This document shows positions 50,616 to 62,473 of a stretch of 64,000 nucleotides of DNA, in pieces. Within the stretch, counting starts at the first letter, position 1; the number at the start of each line of letters is the position of its first letter. The notes below the pieces were generated by a model, which was not told the DNA's origin, searched no databases, and saw only the letters and a list, made by a program, of their open reading frames with translations. Origin of the DNA: Balaenoptera acutorostrata (Eukaryota; Chordata; Mammalia; Artiodactyla; Balaenopteridae); the NCBI RefSeq assembly GCF_949987535.1, contig NC_080082.1, positions 44,145,874-44,209,873 of the forward strand. Reading direction: 5' to 3'. The position numbers and the translations under genes were made by a program.

Positions 50616-52112
50616 TTTCAGAAAAGCTTTTCTGGCTCTTTCATGGATGAAACCAACTGGGAAAAGAGCCGTTCTAAGCTGGGAACCATGGTGTCTTACC
50701 CTAGTCTACACAGAAACAGCACTCTGAGGCAGAGGAACTGCTGGCGTTTGGTAGCAAAATCTCCTATTCTGAAGAGAAACATTTCGTTGTAAGTGGGATG
50801 CATCTGCCTTGCCACATTTTCTCAACTGGCTTTAAAGAAGGGCAGTCAGTTGGCAGACTTCCTTGAGTCCCTGCGTCCCAGGCTGGAAACTTTGCTTTCA
50901 TTCCTTAGTTAGCACATTGGCTCAGGACGGCCTTACCCCAAGGATTCAGGGATGTGCAGCCCGATTACTTGAGATCAGCCCTTCTGGCTCTTTCATGGAT
51001 GAAACCAACTGGGAAAAGAGCCGTTCTTAGCTGGGGACCATGGTGTCTTTCCCTAGTCTACACAGAAACAGCACTCTGAGTGAAACGAGATGCTGGCGTT
51101 TGGTAGCAAAATCTCCTATTCTGAAGAGAAACATTTCCTTGTAAGCGGGTTGCCTCAGCCTTGCCTCATTTTCACAAGTGGCTATAAAGGAGGGCAGTCA
51201 GTAGGCCTCACCCTTCAAGCCCACTCCAATTTCCTAGAGAAAACACCAGGCCTCGGTGTGCTTTCCTGTGGCAAGTAAACTTTGCTTTCATTCCTTAGGG
51301 GGCACTATGGTTCAGAACTGCCCTACCCCAAGGATTCAGGAATGTTCAGCCCGATTGTTTGAGAACAGCTTTTCTGGCTCTTTCATGGATGAAACCAACT
51401 GGGAAAAGAGCCGTTCTAAGCTGTGGACCATGGTGTCTTACCCTAGTCTACACAGAAACAGCACTCTGAGGGAGAGGAGCTGCTGGCGTTTGGTAGCACA
51501 ATCTCCTATTCTGAAGAGAAACATTTCGTTGTAAGTGGGATGCATCAGCCTTGCCACATTTTCTCAACTGGCTTTAAAGAAGGGCAGTCAGTTGGCAGAC
51601 TTCCTTGAGTCCCTGCGTCCCAGGCTGGAAACTTTGCTTTCATTCCTTAGTTAGCACATTGGCTCAGGACGGCCTTACCCCAAGGATTCAGGGATGTGCA
51701 GCCCGATTACTTGAGATCAGCCCTTCCGGCTCTTTCATGGATGAAACCAACTGGGAAAAGAGCCGTTCTTAGCTGGGGACCATGGTATCTTTCCCTAGTC
51801 TACACAGAAACAGCACTCTGAGTGAAACGAGATGCTGGCGTTTGGTAGCAAAATCTCCTATTCTGAAGAGAAACATTTCCTTGTAAGCGGGTTGCCTCAG
51901 CCTTGCCTCATTTTCACAAGTGGCTATAAAGGAGGGCAGTCAGTAGGCCTCACCCTTCAAGCCCACTCCAATTTCCTAGAGAAAACACCAGGCCACGGTG
52001 TGCTTTCCTGTGGCAAGTAAACTTTGCTTTCATTCCTTAGGGGGCACTTTGGCTCAGAACTGCCCTACCCCAAGGATTCAGGAATGTTCAGCCCGATTTT
52101 TTCAGAAAAGCT
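50616..52112 (+). repeat. AB monomers without an intact box
   Basis: Monomer starts are 50644, 50996, 51386 and 51738, in regular AB order. The boxes are TGGG or TTCC variants. No structure beyond the satellite is visible. Confidence 0.8.
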
Positions 52113-53537
52113 TTTCTGGCTCTTTCATGGATGAAACCAACTGGGAAAAGAGCCTTTCTAAGCTGGGCACCATGGTGTCTTTCCCTAGTCTACACAGAAA
52201 CAGCACTCTGAGGGAGACGAGCTGCTGGCGTTTGGTAGCAAAATCTCCTATTGTGAAGAGAAACATTTCGTTGTAAGCGAGTTGCATCAGCCTTGTCACA
52301 TTTTCTGAACTGGCTTTAAAGAAGGGCAGTCAGTTGGCAGACTTACATGAGGCCCTGCTTCCCAGGCTGGAATCTTTGCTTTCATTCCTTCGTTAGCACA
52401 TTGGCTCAGGACGGCCTTACCCCAAGGATTCAGGGTTGTGAAGCCCGATTACTTGAGATCAGCCCTTCTGGCTCTTTCATGGATGAAACCAACTGGGAAA
52501 AGAGCCGTTCTAAGCTGGGGACCATGGTGTCTTTCCCTAGTATACACAGAAAGAGCGCTCTGAGTGAAACGAGATGCTGACGTTTGGTAGCAAAATCTCC
52601 TATTCTGAAGAGAAACATTTCGTTGTAAGCAGGTTGCATCAGCCTTGCCTCATTTTCACAAGTGGCTATAAAGGAGGGCAGTCAGTAGGCCTCACCCTTC
52701 AAGCCCACTCCAATTTCCTAGAGAAAACACCAGGCCTCGGTGTGCTTTCCTGTGGCAAGTAAACTTTGCTTTCATTCCTTAGGGGGCACTTTGGCTCAGA
52801 ACTGCCCTACCCCAAGGATTCAGGAATGTTCAGCCCGATTGTTTGAAAATAGCTTTTCTGGCTCTTTCATGGATGAAACCAACTGGGAAAAGAGCCGTTC
52901 TAAGCTGGGGACCATGGTGTCTTACCCTAGTCTACACAGAAACAGCACTCTGAGGGAGAGAAGCTGCTGGCGTTTGGTAGCACAATCTCCTATTCTGAAG
53001 AGAAACATTTCGTTGTAAGTGTGATGCATCACCCTTGCCACATTTTCTCAACTGGCTTTAAAGAAGGGCAGTCAGTTGGCAGACTTCCTTGAGGCCCTGC
53101 TTCCCACGCTGGAAACTTTGCTTTCATTCCTTAGGGGGCACTTTGGCTCAGAACTGCCCTACCCCAAGGATTCAGCAATGTTCAGCCCGATTGTCTGAGA
53201 ACAGCTTTTCTGGCTCTTTCATGGATGAAACCAACTGGGAAAAGAGCCGTCCTAAGCTGGGAACCATGGTGTCTTACCCTAGTCTACACAGAAACAGCAC
53301 TCTGAGGGAGAGGAACTGCTGGCGTTTGGTAGCAAAATCTCCTATTCTGAAGAGAAACATTTCGTTGTAAGTGGGATGCATCTGCCTTGCCACATTTTCT
53401 CAACTGGCTTTAAAGAAGGGCAGTCAGTTGGAAGACTTCCTTGAGTCCCTGCGTCCCAGGCTGGAAACTTTGCTTTCATTCCTTAGTTAGCACATTGGCT
53501 CAGGACGGCCTTACCCCAAGGATTCAGGGATGTGCAG
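52113..53537 (+). repeat. Segment repeated at +7,266 bp, copy 1
   Basis: This stretch matches 59379-60803. Shared rare marks are gagcctttctaagctgggc, cttacatgaggccc, ttgtgaagcccgattac, agtatacacagaaagagcg and agccgtcctaagctggg. None of its CENP-B-related sites is intact (CGAG, CAGG, TGTG and TGGG variants). Confidence 0.82.
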
Positions 53538-53963
53538 CCCGATTACCTGAGATCAGCCCTTCTGGCTCTTTCATTGATGAAACCAACTGGGAAAAGAGCC
53601 GTTCTAAGCTGGGGACCATGGTGTCTTTCCCTAGTCTACACAGAAACAGCACTCTGAGGGAGACGAGCTGCTGGCGTTTGGTAGCACAATCTCCTATTCT
53701 GAAGAGAAACATTTCGTTGTAAGCAGGTTGCATCAGCCTTGCCTCATTTTCACAAGTGGCTATAAAGGAGGGCAGTCAGTAGGCCTCACCCTTCAAGCCC
53801 ACTCCAATTTCCTAGAGAAAACACCAGGCCTCGGTGTGCTTTCCTGTGGCAAGTAAACTTTGCTTTCATTCCTTAGGGGGCACTTTGGCTCAGAACTGCC
53901 CTACCCCAAGGATTCAGGAATGTTCAGCCCGATTGTTTGAGAACAGCTTTTCTGGCTCTTTCA

Positions 53964-55722
53964 TGGATGAAACCAACTGGGAAAAGAGCCGTTCTAAGCT
54001 GGGGACCATGGTGTCTTTCCCTAGTCTACACAGAAACTGCACTCTGAGGGAGACGAGCTGCTGGCATTTGGTAGCACAATCTCCTATTCTGAAGAGAAAC
54101 ATTTCGTTGTAAGTGGGATGCATCAGCCTTGCCACATTTTCTCAACTGGCTTTAAAGAAGGGCAGTCAGTTGGCAGACTTCCTTGAGGCCCTTCTTCCCA
54201 GGCTGGAAACTTTGCTTTCATTCCTTAGTTGGCACATTGGCTCAGGACTGCCTTACCCCAAAGATTCAGGGATGTGCAGCCCTATTAGTTAAGATCAGCC
54301 CTTCTGGCTCTTTCATGGATGAAACCAACTGGGAAAAGAGCCGTTCTAAGTTGAGGCCCATGGTGTCTTACCCTAGTCTACACAGAAACAGCACTCTGAG
54401 GGAGAGGAGCTGCTGGTGTTTGGTAGCACAATCTCCTATTTGATGAGAAACATTTCCTTGTAAGCGGGTTGCATCAGCCTTGCCACATTTTCTCAACTGG
54501 CTTTAAAGAAGGGCAGTCAGTTGGCAGACTTCCTTGAGTCCCTGCGTCCCAGGCTGGAAACTTTGCTTTCATTCCTTAGTTAGAACATTGGCTCAGGACG
54601 GCCTTACCCCAAGGATTCAGGAATGTTCAGCCCGATTGTTTGAGAACAGCTTTTCTGGCTCTTTCATGGATGAAACCAACTGGGAAAAGAGCCGTTCTAA
54701 GCTGGGGACCATGGTGTCTTTCCCTAGTCTACACAGAAACAGCACTCTGAGGGAGAGGAGCTGCTGGCGTTTGGTAGCACAATCTCCTATTCTGAAGAGA
54801 AACATTTCGTTGTAAGTGGTATGCATCTGCCTTGCCACATTTTCTCAACTGGCTTTAAAGAAGGGCAGTCAGTTGGCAGACTTCCTTGAGGCCCTGCTTC
54901 CCACGCTGGAAACTTTGCTTTCTTTCCTTCGTTAGCACATTGGCTCAGGACGGCCTTACCCCAAGGATTCAGGGATGTGCAGTCCGAATACTTGAGATCA
55001 GCCCTTACGGCTCGTTCATGGATGAAACCAACTGGGAAAAGAGCCGTTCTTAGCTGGGGACCATGGTGTCTTTCCCTAGTCTACACAGAAACAGCACTCT
55101 GAGTGAAACGAGATGCTGGCCTTTGGTAGCACAATCTCCTATTCTGAAGAGAAACATTTCGTTGTAAGTGGGATGCATCAGCCTTGCCACATTTTCTCAA
55201 CTGGCTTTAAAGAAGGGCAGTCAGTTGGCAGACTTCCTTGAGTCCCTGCGTCCCTGGCTGGAAACTTTGCTTTCATTCCTTAGGGGGCACTTTGGCTCAG
55301 AAATGCCCTACCCCAAGGATTCAGCAATGTTCAGCCCGATTGTTTGAGAAGAGCTTTTCTGGCTCTTTCACGGATGAAACCAACTGTGAAAAGAGCCGTT
55401 CTAAGCTGGGGACCATGGTGTCTTTCCCTAGTCTACACAGAAACAGCACTCTGAGGGAGAGGAGCTGCTGGCGTTTGGTAGCACAATCTCCTATTCTGAA
55501 GAGAAACATTTCGTTGTAAGTGGTATGCATCTGCCTTGCCACATTTTCTCAACTGGCTTTAAAGAAGGGCAGTCAGTTGGCAGACTTCCTTGAGGCCCTG
55601 CTTCCCACGCTGGAAACTTTGCTTTCTTTCCTTCGTTAGCACATTGGCTCAGGACGGCCTTACCCCAAGGATTCAGGGATGTGCAGCCCGATTACTTGAG
55701 ATCAGCCCTTCCGGCTCTTTCA
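53964..55722 (+). repeat. Run of five consecutive B monomers
   Basis: Starts at 53964, 54316, 54667, 55019, 55371 and 55723 are 352, 351, 352, 352 and 352 bp apart. This is the longest stretch without an A monomer in the window. Part of it is a 704-bp (two-B) local duplication, seen in the pair 54617-54838 and 55321-55542, which share the tgtaagtggtatgcatctg variant. The monomer 54316-54666 joins a B linker to an A tail. Confidence 0.85.
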
Positions 55723-56249
55723 TGGATGAAACCAACTGGGAAAAGAGCCGTTCTTAGCTGGGGACCATGGTGTCTTTCCCTAGTCTACACAGAAACAGCA
55801 CTCTGAGTGAAACGAGATGCTGGCGTTTGGTAGCAAAATCTCCTATTCTGAAGAGAAACATTTCCTTGTAAGCGGGTTGCCTCAGCCTTGCCTCATTTTC
55901 ACAAGTGGCTATAAAGGAGGGCAGTCAGTAGGCCTCACCCTTCAAGCCCACTCCAATTTCCTAGAGAAAACACCAGGCCACGGTGTGCTTTCCTGTGGCA
56001 AGTAAACTTTGCTTTCATTCCTTAGGGGGCACTTTGGCTCAGAACTGCCCTACCCCAAGGATTCAAGAATGTTCAGCCCGATTGTTTCAGAAAAGCTTTT
56101 CTGGCTCTTTCATGGATGAAACCAACTGGGAAAAGAGCCGTTCTAAGCTGGGCACCATGGTGTCTTACCCTAGTCTAACAGAAACAGCACTCTGAGGGAG
56201 ACGAGCTGCTGGCGTTTGGTAGCAAAATCTCCTATTCTGAAGAGAAACA

Positions 56250-56266
56250 TTTCGTTGTAAGCGGGT
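56250..56266 (+). other. Intact CENP-B box
   Basis: Lies in a monomer that also has a palindrome before its start, a combination not seen to the left of this point. B linker with gtcacattttctgaactgg. Confidence 0.8.
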
Positions 56267-56601
56267 TGCATCAGCCTTGTCACATTTTCTGAACTGGCTT
56301 TAAAGAAGGACAGTCAGTTGGCAGACTTACTTGAGGCCCTGCTTCCCAGGCTGGAATCTTTGCTTTCATTCCTTAGTTAGCACATTGGCTCAAGACGGCC
56401 TTACCCCAAGGATTCAGGGTTGTGCAGCCCGATTACTTGAGATCAGGCCTTCTGGCTCTTTCATGGATGAAACCAACTGGGAAAAGAGCCATTCTAAGCT
56501 GGGGACCACGGTGTCTTTCCCTAGTCTACACAGAAAGAGCACTCTGAGTGAAAAGAGCAGCTGACGTTTGGTAGCAAAATCTCCTATTCTGAAGAGAAAC
56601 A

Positions 56602-56618
56602 TTTCGTTGTAAGCGGGT
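56602..56618 (+). other. Intact CENP-B box
   Basis: Only 352 bp after the previous site. This is the one case of intact boxes in neighbouring monomers. A linker follows. Confidence 0.8.
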
Positions 56619-57000
56619 TGCATCAGCCTTGCCTCATTTTCACAAGTGGCTATAAAGGAGGGCAGTCAGTAGGCCTCACCCTTCAAGCCCACTCCAATTT
56701 CCTAGAGAAAACACCAGGCCTCGGTGTGCTTTCCTGTGGCAAGTAAACTTTGCTTTCATTCCTTAGGGGGCACTTTGGCTCAGAACTGCCCTACCCCAAG
56801 GATTCAGGAATGTTCAGCCCGATTGTTTGAGAATAGCTTTTCTGGCTCTTACATGGATGAAACCAACTGGGAAAAGAGCCGTTCTAAGCTGGGGACCATG
56901 GTGTCTTACCCTAGTCTACACAGAAACAGCACTCTGAGGGAGAGGAGCTGCTGGCGTTTGGTAGAACAATCTCCTATTCTGAAGAGAAACATTTCATGTA

Positions 57001-58527
57001 AGTGGGATGCATCAGCCTTGCCACATTTTCTCAACTGGCTTTAAAGAAGGGCAGTCAGTTGGCAGACTTCCTTGAGTCCCTGCGTCCCTGGCTGGAAACT
57101 TTGCTTTCATTCCTTAGGGGGCACTTTGGCTCAGAAATGCCGTACCCCAAGGATTCAGGATTGTTCAGCCCGATTGTTTGAGAACAGCTTTTCTGGCTCT
57201 TTCATGGATGAAACCAACTGGAAAAGAGCCGTTCTAAGCTGGGGACCATGGTGTCTTTCCCTAGTCTACACAGAAACAGCACTCTGAGGGAGAGGAGCTG
57301 CTGGCGTTTGGTAGCACAATCTCCTATTCTGAAGAGAAACATTTCGTTGTAAGTGGTATGCATCTGCCTTGCCACATTTTCTCAACTGGCTTTAAAGAAG
57401 GGCAGTCAGTTGGCAGACTTCCTTGAGGCCCTGCTTCCCACGCTGGAAACTTTGCTTTCTTTCCTTCGTTAGCACATTGGCTCAGGACGGCCTTACCCCA
57501 AGGATTCAGGGATGTGCAGTCCGAATACTTGAGATCAGCCCTTACGGCTCGTTCATGGATGAAACCAACTGGGAAAAGAGCCGTTCTTAGCTGGGGACCA
57601 TGGTGTCTTTCCCTAGTCTACACAGAAACAGCACTCTGAGGGAGAGGAGCTGCTGGCGTTTGGTAGCAAAATCTCCTATTCTGAAGAGAAACATTTCCTT
57701 GTAAGCGGGTTGCCTCAGCCTTGCCTCATTTTCACAAGTGGCTATAAAGGAGGGCAGTCAGTAGGCCTCACCCTTCAAGCCCACTCCAATTTCCTAGAGA
57801 AAACACCAGGCCTCGGTGTGCTTTCCTGTGGCAAGTAAAGTTTGCTTTCATTCCTTAGGGGGCACTTTGGCTCAGAACTGCCCTACCCCAAGGATTCAGG
57901 AATGTTCAGCCCAATTGTTTCAGAAAAGCTTTTCTGGCTCTTTCATGGATGAAACCAACTGGGAAAAGAACCGTTCTTAGCTGGGGACCATGGTGTCTTT
58001 CCCTAGTCTACACAGAAACAGCACTCTGAGGGAGACGAGCTGCTGGCGTTTGGTAGCAAAATCTCCTATTCTGAAGAGAAACATTTCGTTGTAAGCGGGT
58101 TGCATCAGCCTTGTCACATTTTCTGAACTGGCTTTAAAGAAGGGCAGTCAGTTGGCAGACTTACTTGAGCCCCTGCTTCCCAGGCTGGAATCTTTGCTTT
58201 CATTCCTTAGTTAGCACATTGGCTCAGGACAGCCTTACCCCAAGGATTCAGGGTTGTGCAGCCCGATTACTTGAGATCAGCCCTTCTGGCTCTTTCATGG
58301 ATGAAACCAACTGGGAAAAGAGCCGTTCTAAGCTGGGGACCATGGTGTCTTTCCCTAGTCTACACAGAAACAGCACTCTGAGGGAGAGGAGCTGCTGGCG
58401 TTTGGTAGCAAAATCTCCTATTCTGAAGAGAAACATTTCTTTGCAAGCAGGTTGCATCAGCCTTGCCACATTTTCTCAACTGGCTTTAAAGAAGGGCAGT
58501 CAGTTGGCAGACTTCCTTGAGGCCCTG
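57001..58527 (+). repeat. Segment repeated at +5,473 bp, copy 1
   Basis: This stretch matches 62474-64000. Shared rare marks are ccaactggaaaagagccg (one base deleted), gtccgaatacttgag, cttacggctcgttcatgg and aaagaaccgttcttagc. Differences include cattccttag at 58207 against cattccttac at 63680, and tagcaaaatc against tagcacaatc at 58407/63880. Confidence 0.8.
58084..58100 (+). other. Intact CENP-B box
   Basis: Palindrome-bearing monomer, B linker with gtcacattttctgaactgg. Confidence 0.8.
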
Positions 58528-58836
58528 CTTCCCACGCTGGAAACTTTGCTTTCATTCCTTCGTTAGCACATTGGCTCAGGACGGCCTTACCCCAAGGATT
58601 CAGGGATGTGCACCCCGATTACTTGAGATCAGCCCTTCTGGCTCTTTCATGGATGAAACCAATTGGGAAAAGAGCCGTTCTAAGCTGGGGACCATGGTGT
58701 CTTTCCCTAGTCTACACAGAAACAGCACTCTGAGGGAGACGAGCTGCTGGCGTTTGGTAGCACAATCTCCTATTCTGAAGAGATACATTTCGTTGTAAGC
58801 AGGTTGCATCAGCCTTGCCTCATTTTCACAAGTGGC

Positions 58837-58844
58837 TATATAAA
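58837..58844 (+). promoter_or_regulatory. TATATAAA: consensus-like TATA motif made by a 2-bp insertion
   Basis: All other A linkers have ggctataaaggaggg (or ctataaagtaggg) here. This one has ggctatataaaggaggg, which makes its monomer 392 bp long. The new motif fits the eukaryotic TATA consensus better than the array norm. Whether it directs transcription cannot be told from sequence. Confidence 0.35.
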
Positions 58845-59378
58845 GGAGGGCAGTCAGTAGGCCTCACTCTTCAAGCCCACTCCAATTTCCTAGAGAAAAC
58901 ACCAGGCCTCGGTGTGCTTTCCTGTGGCAAGTAAACTTTGCTTTCATTCCTTAGGGGACACTTTGGCTTAGAACTGCCCTACCCCAAGGATTCAGGAATG
59001 TTCAGCCCGATTGTTTGAGAATAGCTTTTCTGGCTCTTTCATGGATGAAACCAACTGGGAAAAGAGCCGTTCTAAGCTGGGGACCATGGTGTCTTACCCT
59101 AGTCTACACAGAAACAGCACTCTGAGGGAGAGGAGCTGCTGGCGTTTGGTAGCACAATCTCCTATTCTGAAGAGAAACATTTCGTTGTAAGTGGGATGCA
59201 TCAGCCTTGCCACATTTTCTCAACTGGCTTTAAAGAAGGGCAGTCAGTTGGCAGACTTACTTGAGGCCCTGCTTCCCACGCTGGAAACTTTGCTTTCATT
59301 CCTTCGTTAGCACATTGGCTCAGGACCGCCTTACCCCAAGGATTCAGGGATGTGCAGCCCGATTACTTGACATCAGCC

Positions 59379-60803
59379 CTTCTGGCTCTTTCATGGATGA
59401 AACCAACTGGGAAAAGAGCCTTTCTAAGCTGGGCACCATGGTGTCTTTCCCTAGTCTACACAGAAACAGCACTCTGAGGGAGACGAGCTGCTGGCGTTTG
59501 GTAGCAAAATCTCCTATTCTGAAGAGAAACATTTCGTTGTAAGCGAGTTGCATCAGCCTTGTCACATTTTCTGAACTGGCTTTAAAGAAGGGCAGTCAGT
59601 TGGCAGACTTACATGAGGCCCTGCTTCCCAGGCTGGAATCTTTGCTTTCATTCCTTCGTTAGCACATTGGCTCAGGACGGCCTTACCCCAAGGATTCAGG
59701 GTTGTGAAGCCCGATTACTTGAGATCAGCCCTTTTGGCTCTTTCATGGATGAAACCAACTGGGAAAAGAGCCGTTCTAAGCTGGGGACCATGGTGTCTTT
59801 CCCTAGTATACACAGAAAGAGCGCTCTGAGTGAAACGAGATGCTGACGTTTGGTAGCAAAATCTCCTATTCTGAAGAGAAACATTTCGTTGTAAGCAGGT
59901 TGCATCAGCCTTGCCTCATTTTCACAAGTGGCTATAAAGGAGGGCAGTCAGTAGGCCTCACCCTTCAAGCCCACTCCAATTTCCTAGAGAAAACACCAGG
60001 CCTCGGTGTGCTTTCCTGTGGCAAGTAAACTTTGCTTTCATTCCTTAGGGGGCACTTTGGCTCAGAACTGCCCTACCCCAAGGATTCAGGAATGTTCACC
60101 CCGATTGTTTGAAAATAGCTTTTCTGGCTCTTTCATGGATGAAACCAACTGGGCAAAGAGCCGTTCTAAGCTGGGGACCATGGTGTCTTACCCTAGTCTA
60201 CACAGAAACAGCACTCTGAGGGAGAGAAGCTGCTGGCGTTTGGTAGCACAATCTCCTATTCTGAAGAGAAACATTTCGTTGTAAGTGTGATGCATCACCC
60301 TTGCCACATTTTCTCAACTGGCTTTAAAGAAGGGCAGTCAGTTGGCAGACTTCCTTGAGGCCCCGCTTCCCACGCTGGAAACTTTGCTTTCATTCCTTAG
60401 GCGGCACTTTGGCTCAGAACTGCCCTACCCCAAGGATTCAGCAATGTTCAGCCCGATTGTCTGAGAACAGCTTTTCTGGCTCTTTCATGGATGAAACCAA
60501 CTGGGAAAAGAGCCGTCCTAAGCTGGGAACCATGGTGTCTTACCCTAGTCTACACAGAAACAGCACTCTGAGGGAGAGGAACTGCTGGCGTTTGGTAGCA
60601 AAATCTCCTATTCTGAAGAGAAACATTTCGTTGTAAGTGGGATGCATCTGCCTTGCCACATTTTCTCAACTGGCTTTAAAGAAGGGCAGTCAGTTGGAAG
60701 ACTTCCTTGAGTCCCTGCGTCCCAGGCTGGAAACTTTGCTTTCATTCCTTAGTTAGCACATTGGCTCAGGACGGCCTTACCCCAAGGATTCAGGGATGTG
60801 CAG
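59379..60803 (+). repeat. Segment repeated at +7,266 bp, copy 2
   Basis: This is the counterpart of 52113-53537. Substitutions seen here include cccttttggc near 59733, gttcaccccgatt near 60098, actgggcaaagag near 60151 and gaggccccgcttcc near 60360. It is therefore an older copy than the 12.1-kb pair. It ends where gcagtccgaatac replaces gcagcccgattac at 60804. Confidence 0.82.
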
Positions 60804-61367
60804 TCCGAATACTTGAGATCAGCCCTTACGGCTCATTCATGGATGAAACCAACTGGGAAAAGAGCCATTCTTAGCTGGGGACCATGGTGTCTTTCCCTAG
60901 TCTACACAGAAACAGCACTCTGAGTGAAACGAGATGCTGGCATTTGGTAGCAAAATCTCCTATTCTGAAGAGAAACATTTCCTTGTAAGCGGGTTGCCTC
61001 AGCCTTGCCTCATTTTCACAAGTGGCTATAAAGGAGGGCAGTCAGTAGGCCTCACCCTTCAAGCCCACTCCAATTTCCTAGAGAAAACACCAGGCCTCGG
61101 TGTGCTTTCCTGTGGCAAGTAAAGTTTGCTTTCATTCCTTAGGGGGCACTTTGGCTCAGAACTGCCCTACCCCAAGGATTCAGGAATGTTCAGCCCAATT
61201 GTTTCAGAAAAGCTTTTCTGGCTCTTTCATGGATGAAACCAACTGGGAAAAGAACCGTTCTTAGCTGGGGACCATGGTGTCTTTCCCTAGTCTACACAGA
61301 AACAGCACTCTGAGGGAGACGAGCTGCTGGCGTTTGGTAGCAAAATCTCCTATTCTGAAGAGAAACA

Positions 61368-61384
61368 TTTCGTTGTAAGCGGGT
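61368..61384 (+). other. Intact CENP-B box
   Basis: Partner of 58084 at +3,284. Confidence 0.8.
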
Positions 61385-62120
61385 TGCATCAGCCTTGTCA
61401 CATTTTCTGAACTGGCTTTAAAGAAGGGCAGTCAGTTGGCAGACTTACTTGAGCCCCTGCTTCCCAGGCTGGAATCTTTGCTTTCATTCCTTACTTAGCA
61501 CATTGGCTCAGGACAGCCTTACCCCAAGGATTCAGGGTTGTGCAGCCCGATTACTTGAGATCAGCCCTTCTGGCTCTTTCATGGATGAAACCAACTGGGA
61601 AAAGAGCCGTTCTAAGCTGGGGACCATGGTGTCTTTCCCTAGTCTACACAGAAACAGCACTCTGAGGGAGAGGAGCTGCTGGCGTTTGGTAGCAAAATCT
61701 CCTATTCTGAAGAGAAACATTTCTTTGCAAGCAGGTTGCATCAGCCTTGCCACATTTTCTCAACTGGCTTTAAAGAAGGGCAGTCAGTTGGCAGACTTCC
61801 TTGAGGCCCTGCTTCCCACGCTGGAAACTTTGCTTTCATTCCTTCGTTAGCACATTGGCTCAGGACGGCCTTACCCCAAGGATTCAGGGATGTGCACCCC
61901 GATTACTTGAGATCAGCCCTTTTGGCTCTTTCATGGATGAAACCAATTGGGAAAAGAGCCGTTCTAAGCTGGGGACCATGGTGTCTTTCCCTAGTCTACA
62001 CAGAAACAGCACTCTGAGGGAGACGAGCTGCTGGCGTTTGGTAGCACAATCTCCTATTCTTAAGAGATACATTTCGTTGTAAGCAGGTTGCATCAGCCTT
62101 GCCTCATTTTCACAAGTGGC

Positions 62121-62128
62121 TATATAAA
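62121..62128 (+). promoter_or_regulatory. TATATAAA: second copy of the TATA-like insertion
   Basis: This is the same two-base insertion as at 58837, located 3,284 bp downstream. It was copied as part of the duplicated segment. Confidence 0.35.
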
Positions 62129-62473
62129 GGAGGGCAGTCAGTAGGCCTCACTCTTCAAGCCCACTCCAATTTCCTAGAGAAAACACCAGGCCACGGTGTG
62201 CTTTCCTGTGGCAAGTAAACTTTGCTTTAATTCCTTAGGGGACACTTTGGCTCAGAACTGCCCTACCCCAAGGATTCAGGAATGTTCAGCCCGATTGTTT
62301 GAGAATAGCTTTTCTGGCTCTTTCATGGATGAAACCAACTGGGAAAAGAGCCGTTCTAAGCTGGGGACCATGGTGTCTTACCCTAGTCTACACAGAAACA
62401 GCACTCTGAGGGAGAGGAGCTGCTGGCGTTTGGTAGCACAATCTCCTATTCTGAAGAGAAACATTTCGTTGTA

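Larger units (their letters stand above)
55723..57000 (+). repeat. Degraded monomers with small deletions
   Basis: One base is missing in tagtctaacagaaac at about 56175, and one in the box region atttcatgtaagtggg near 56995. Between these lie two intact boxes in adjacent monomers, 56250 and 56602. Such scattered indels are absent from most of the 12-56 kb array and mark this part as more diverged. Confidence 0.78.
57660..59258 (+). repeat. Segment repeated at +3,284 bp, copy 1
   Basis: This stretch matches 60944-62542 and overlaps the +5,473 segment, so part of it (about 57.8-58.5 kb) is present three times in 6 kb. It carries the 392-bp A monomer 58650-59041, lengthened by two bases in its TATA-like motif, and a diverged box ttctttgcaagcagg near 58438. 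Confidence 0.8.
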
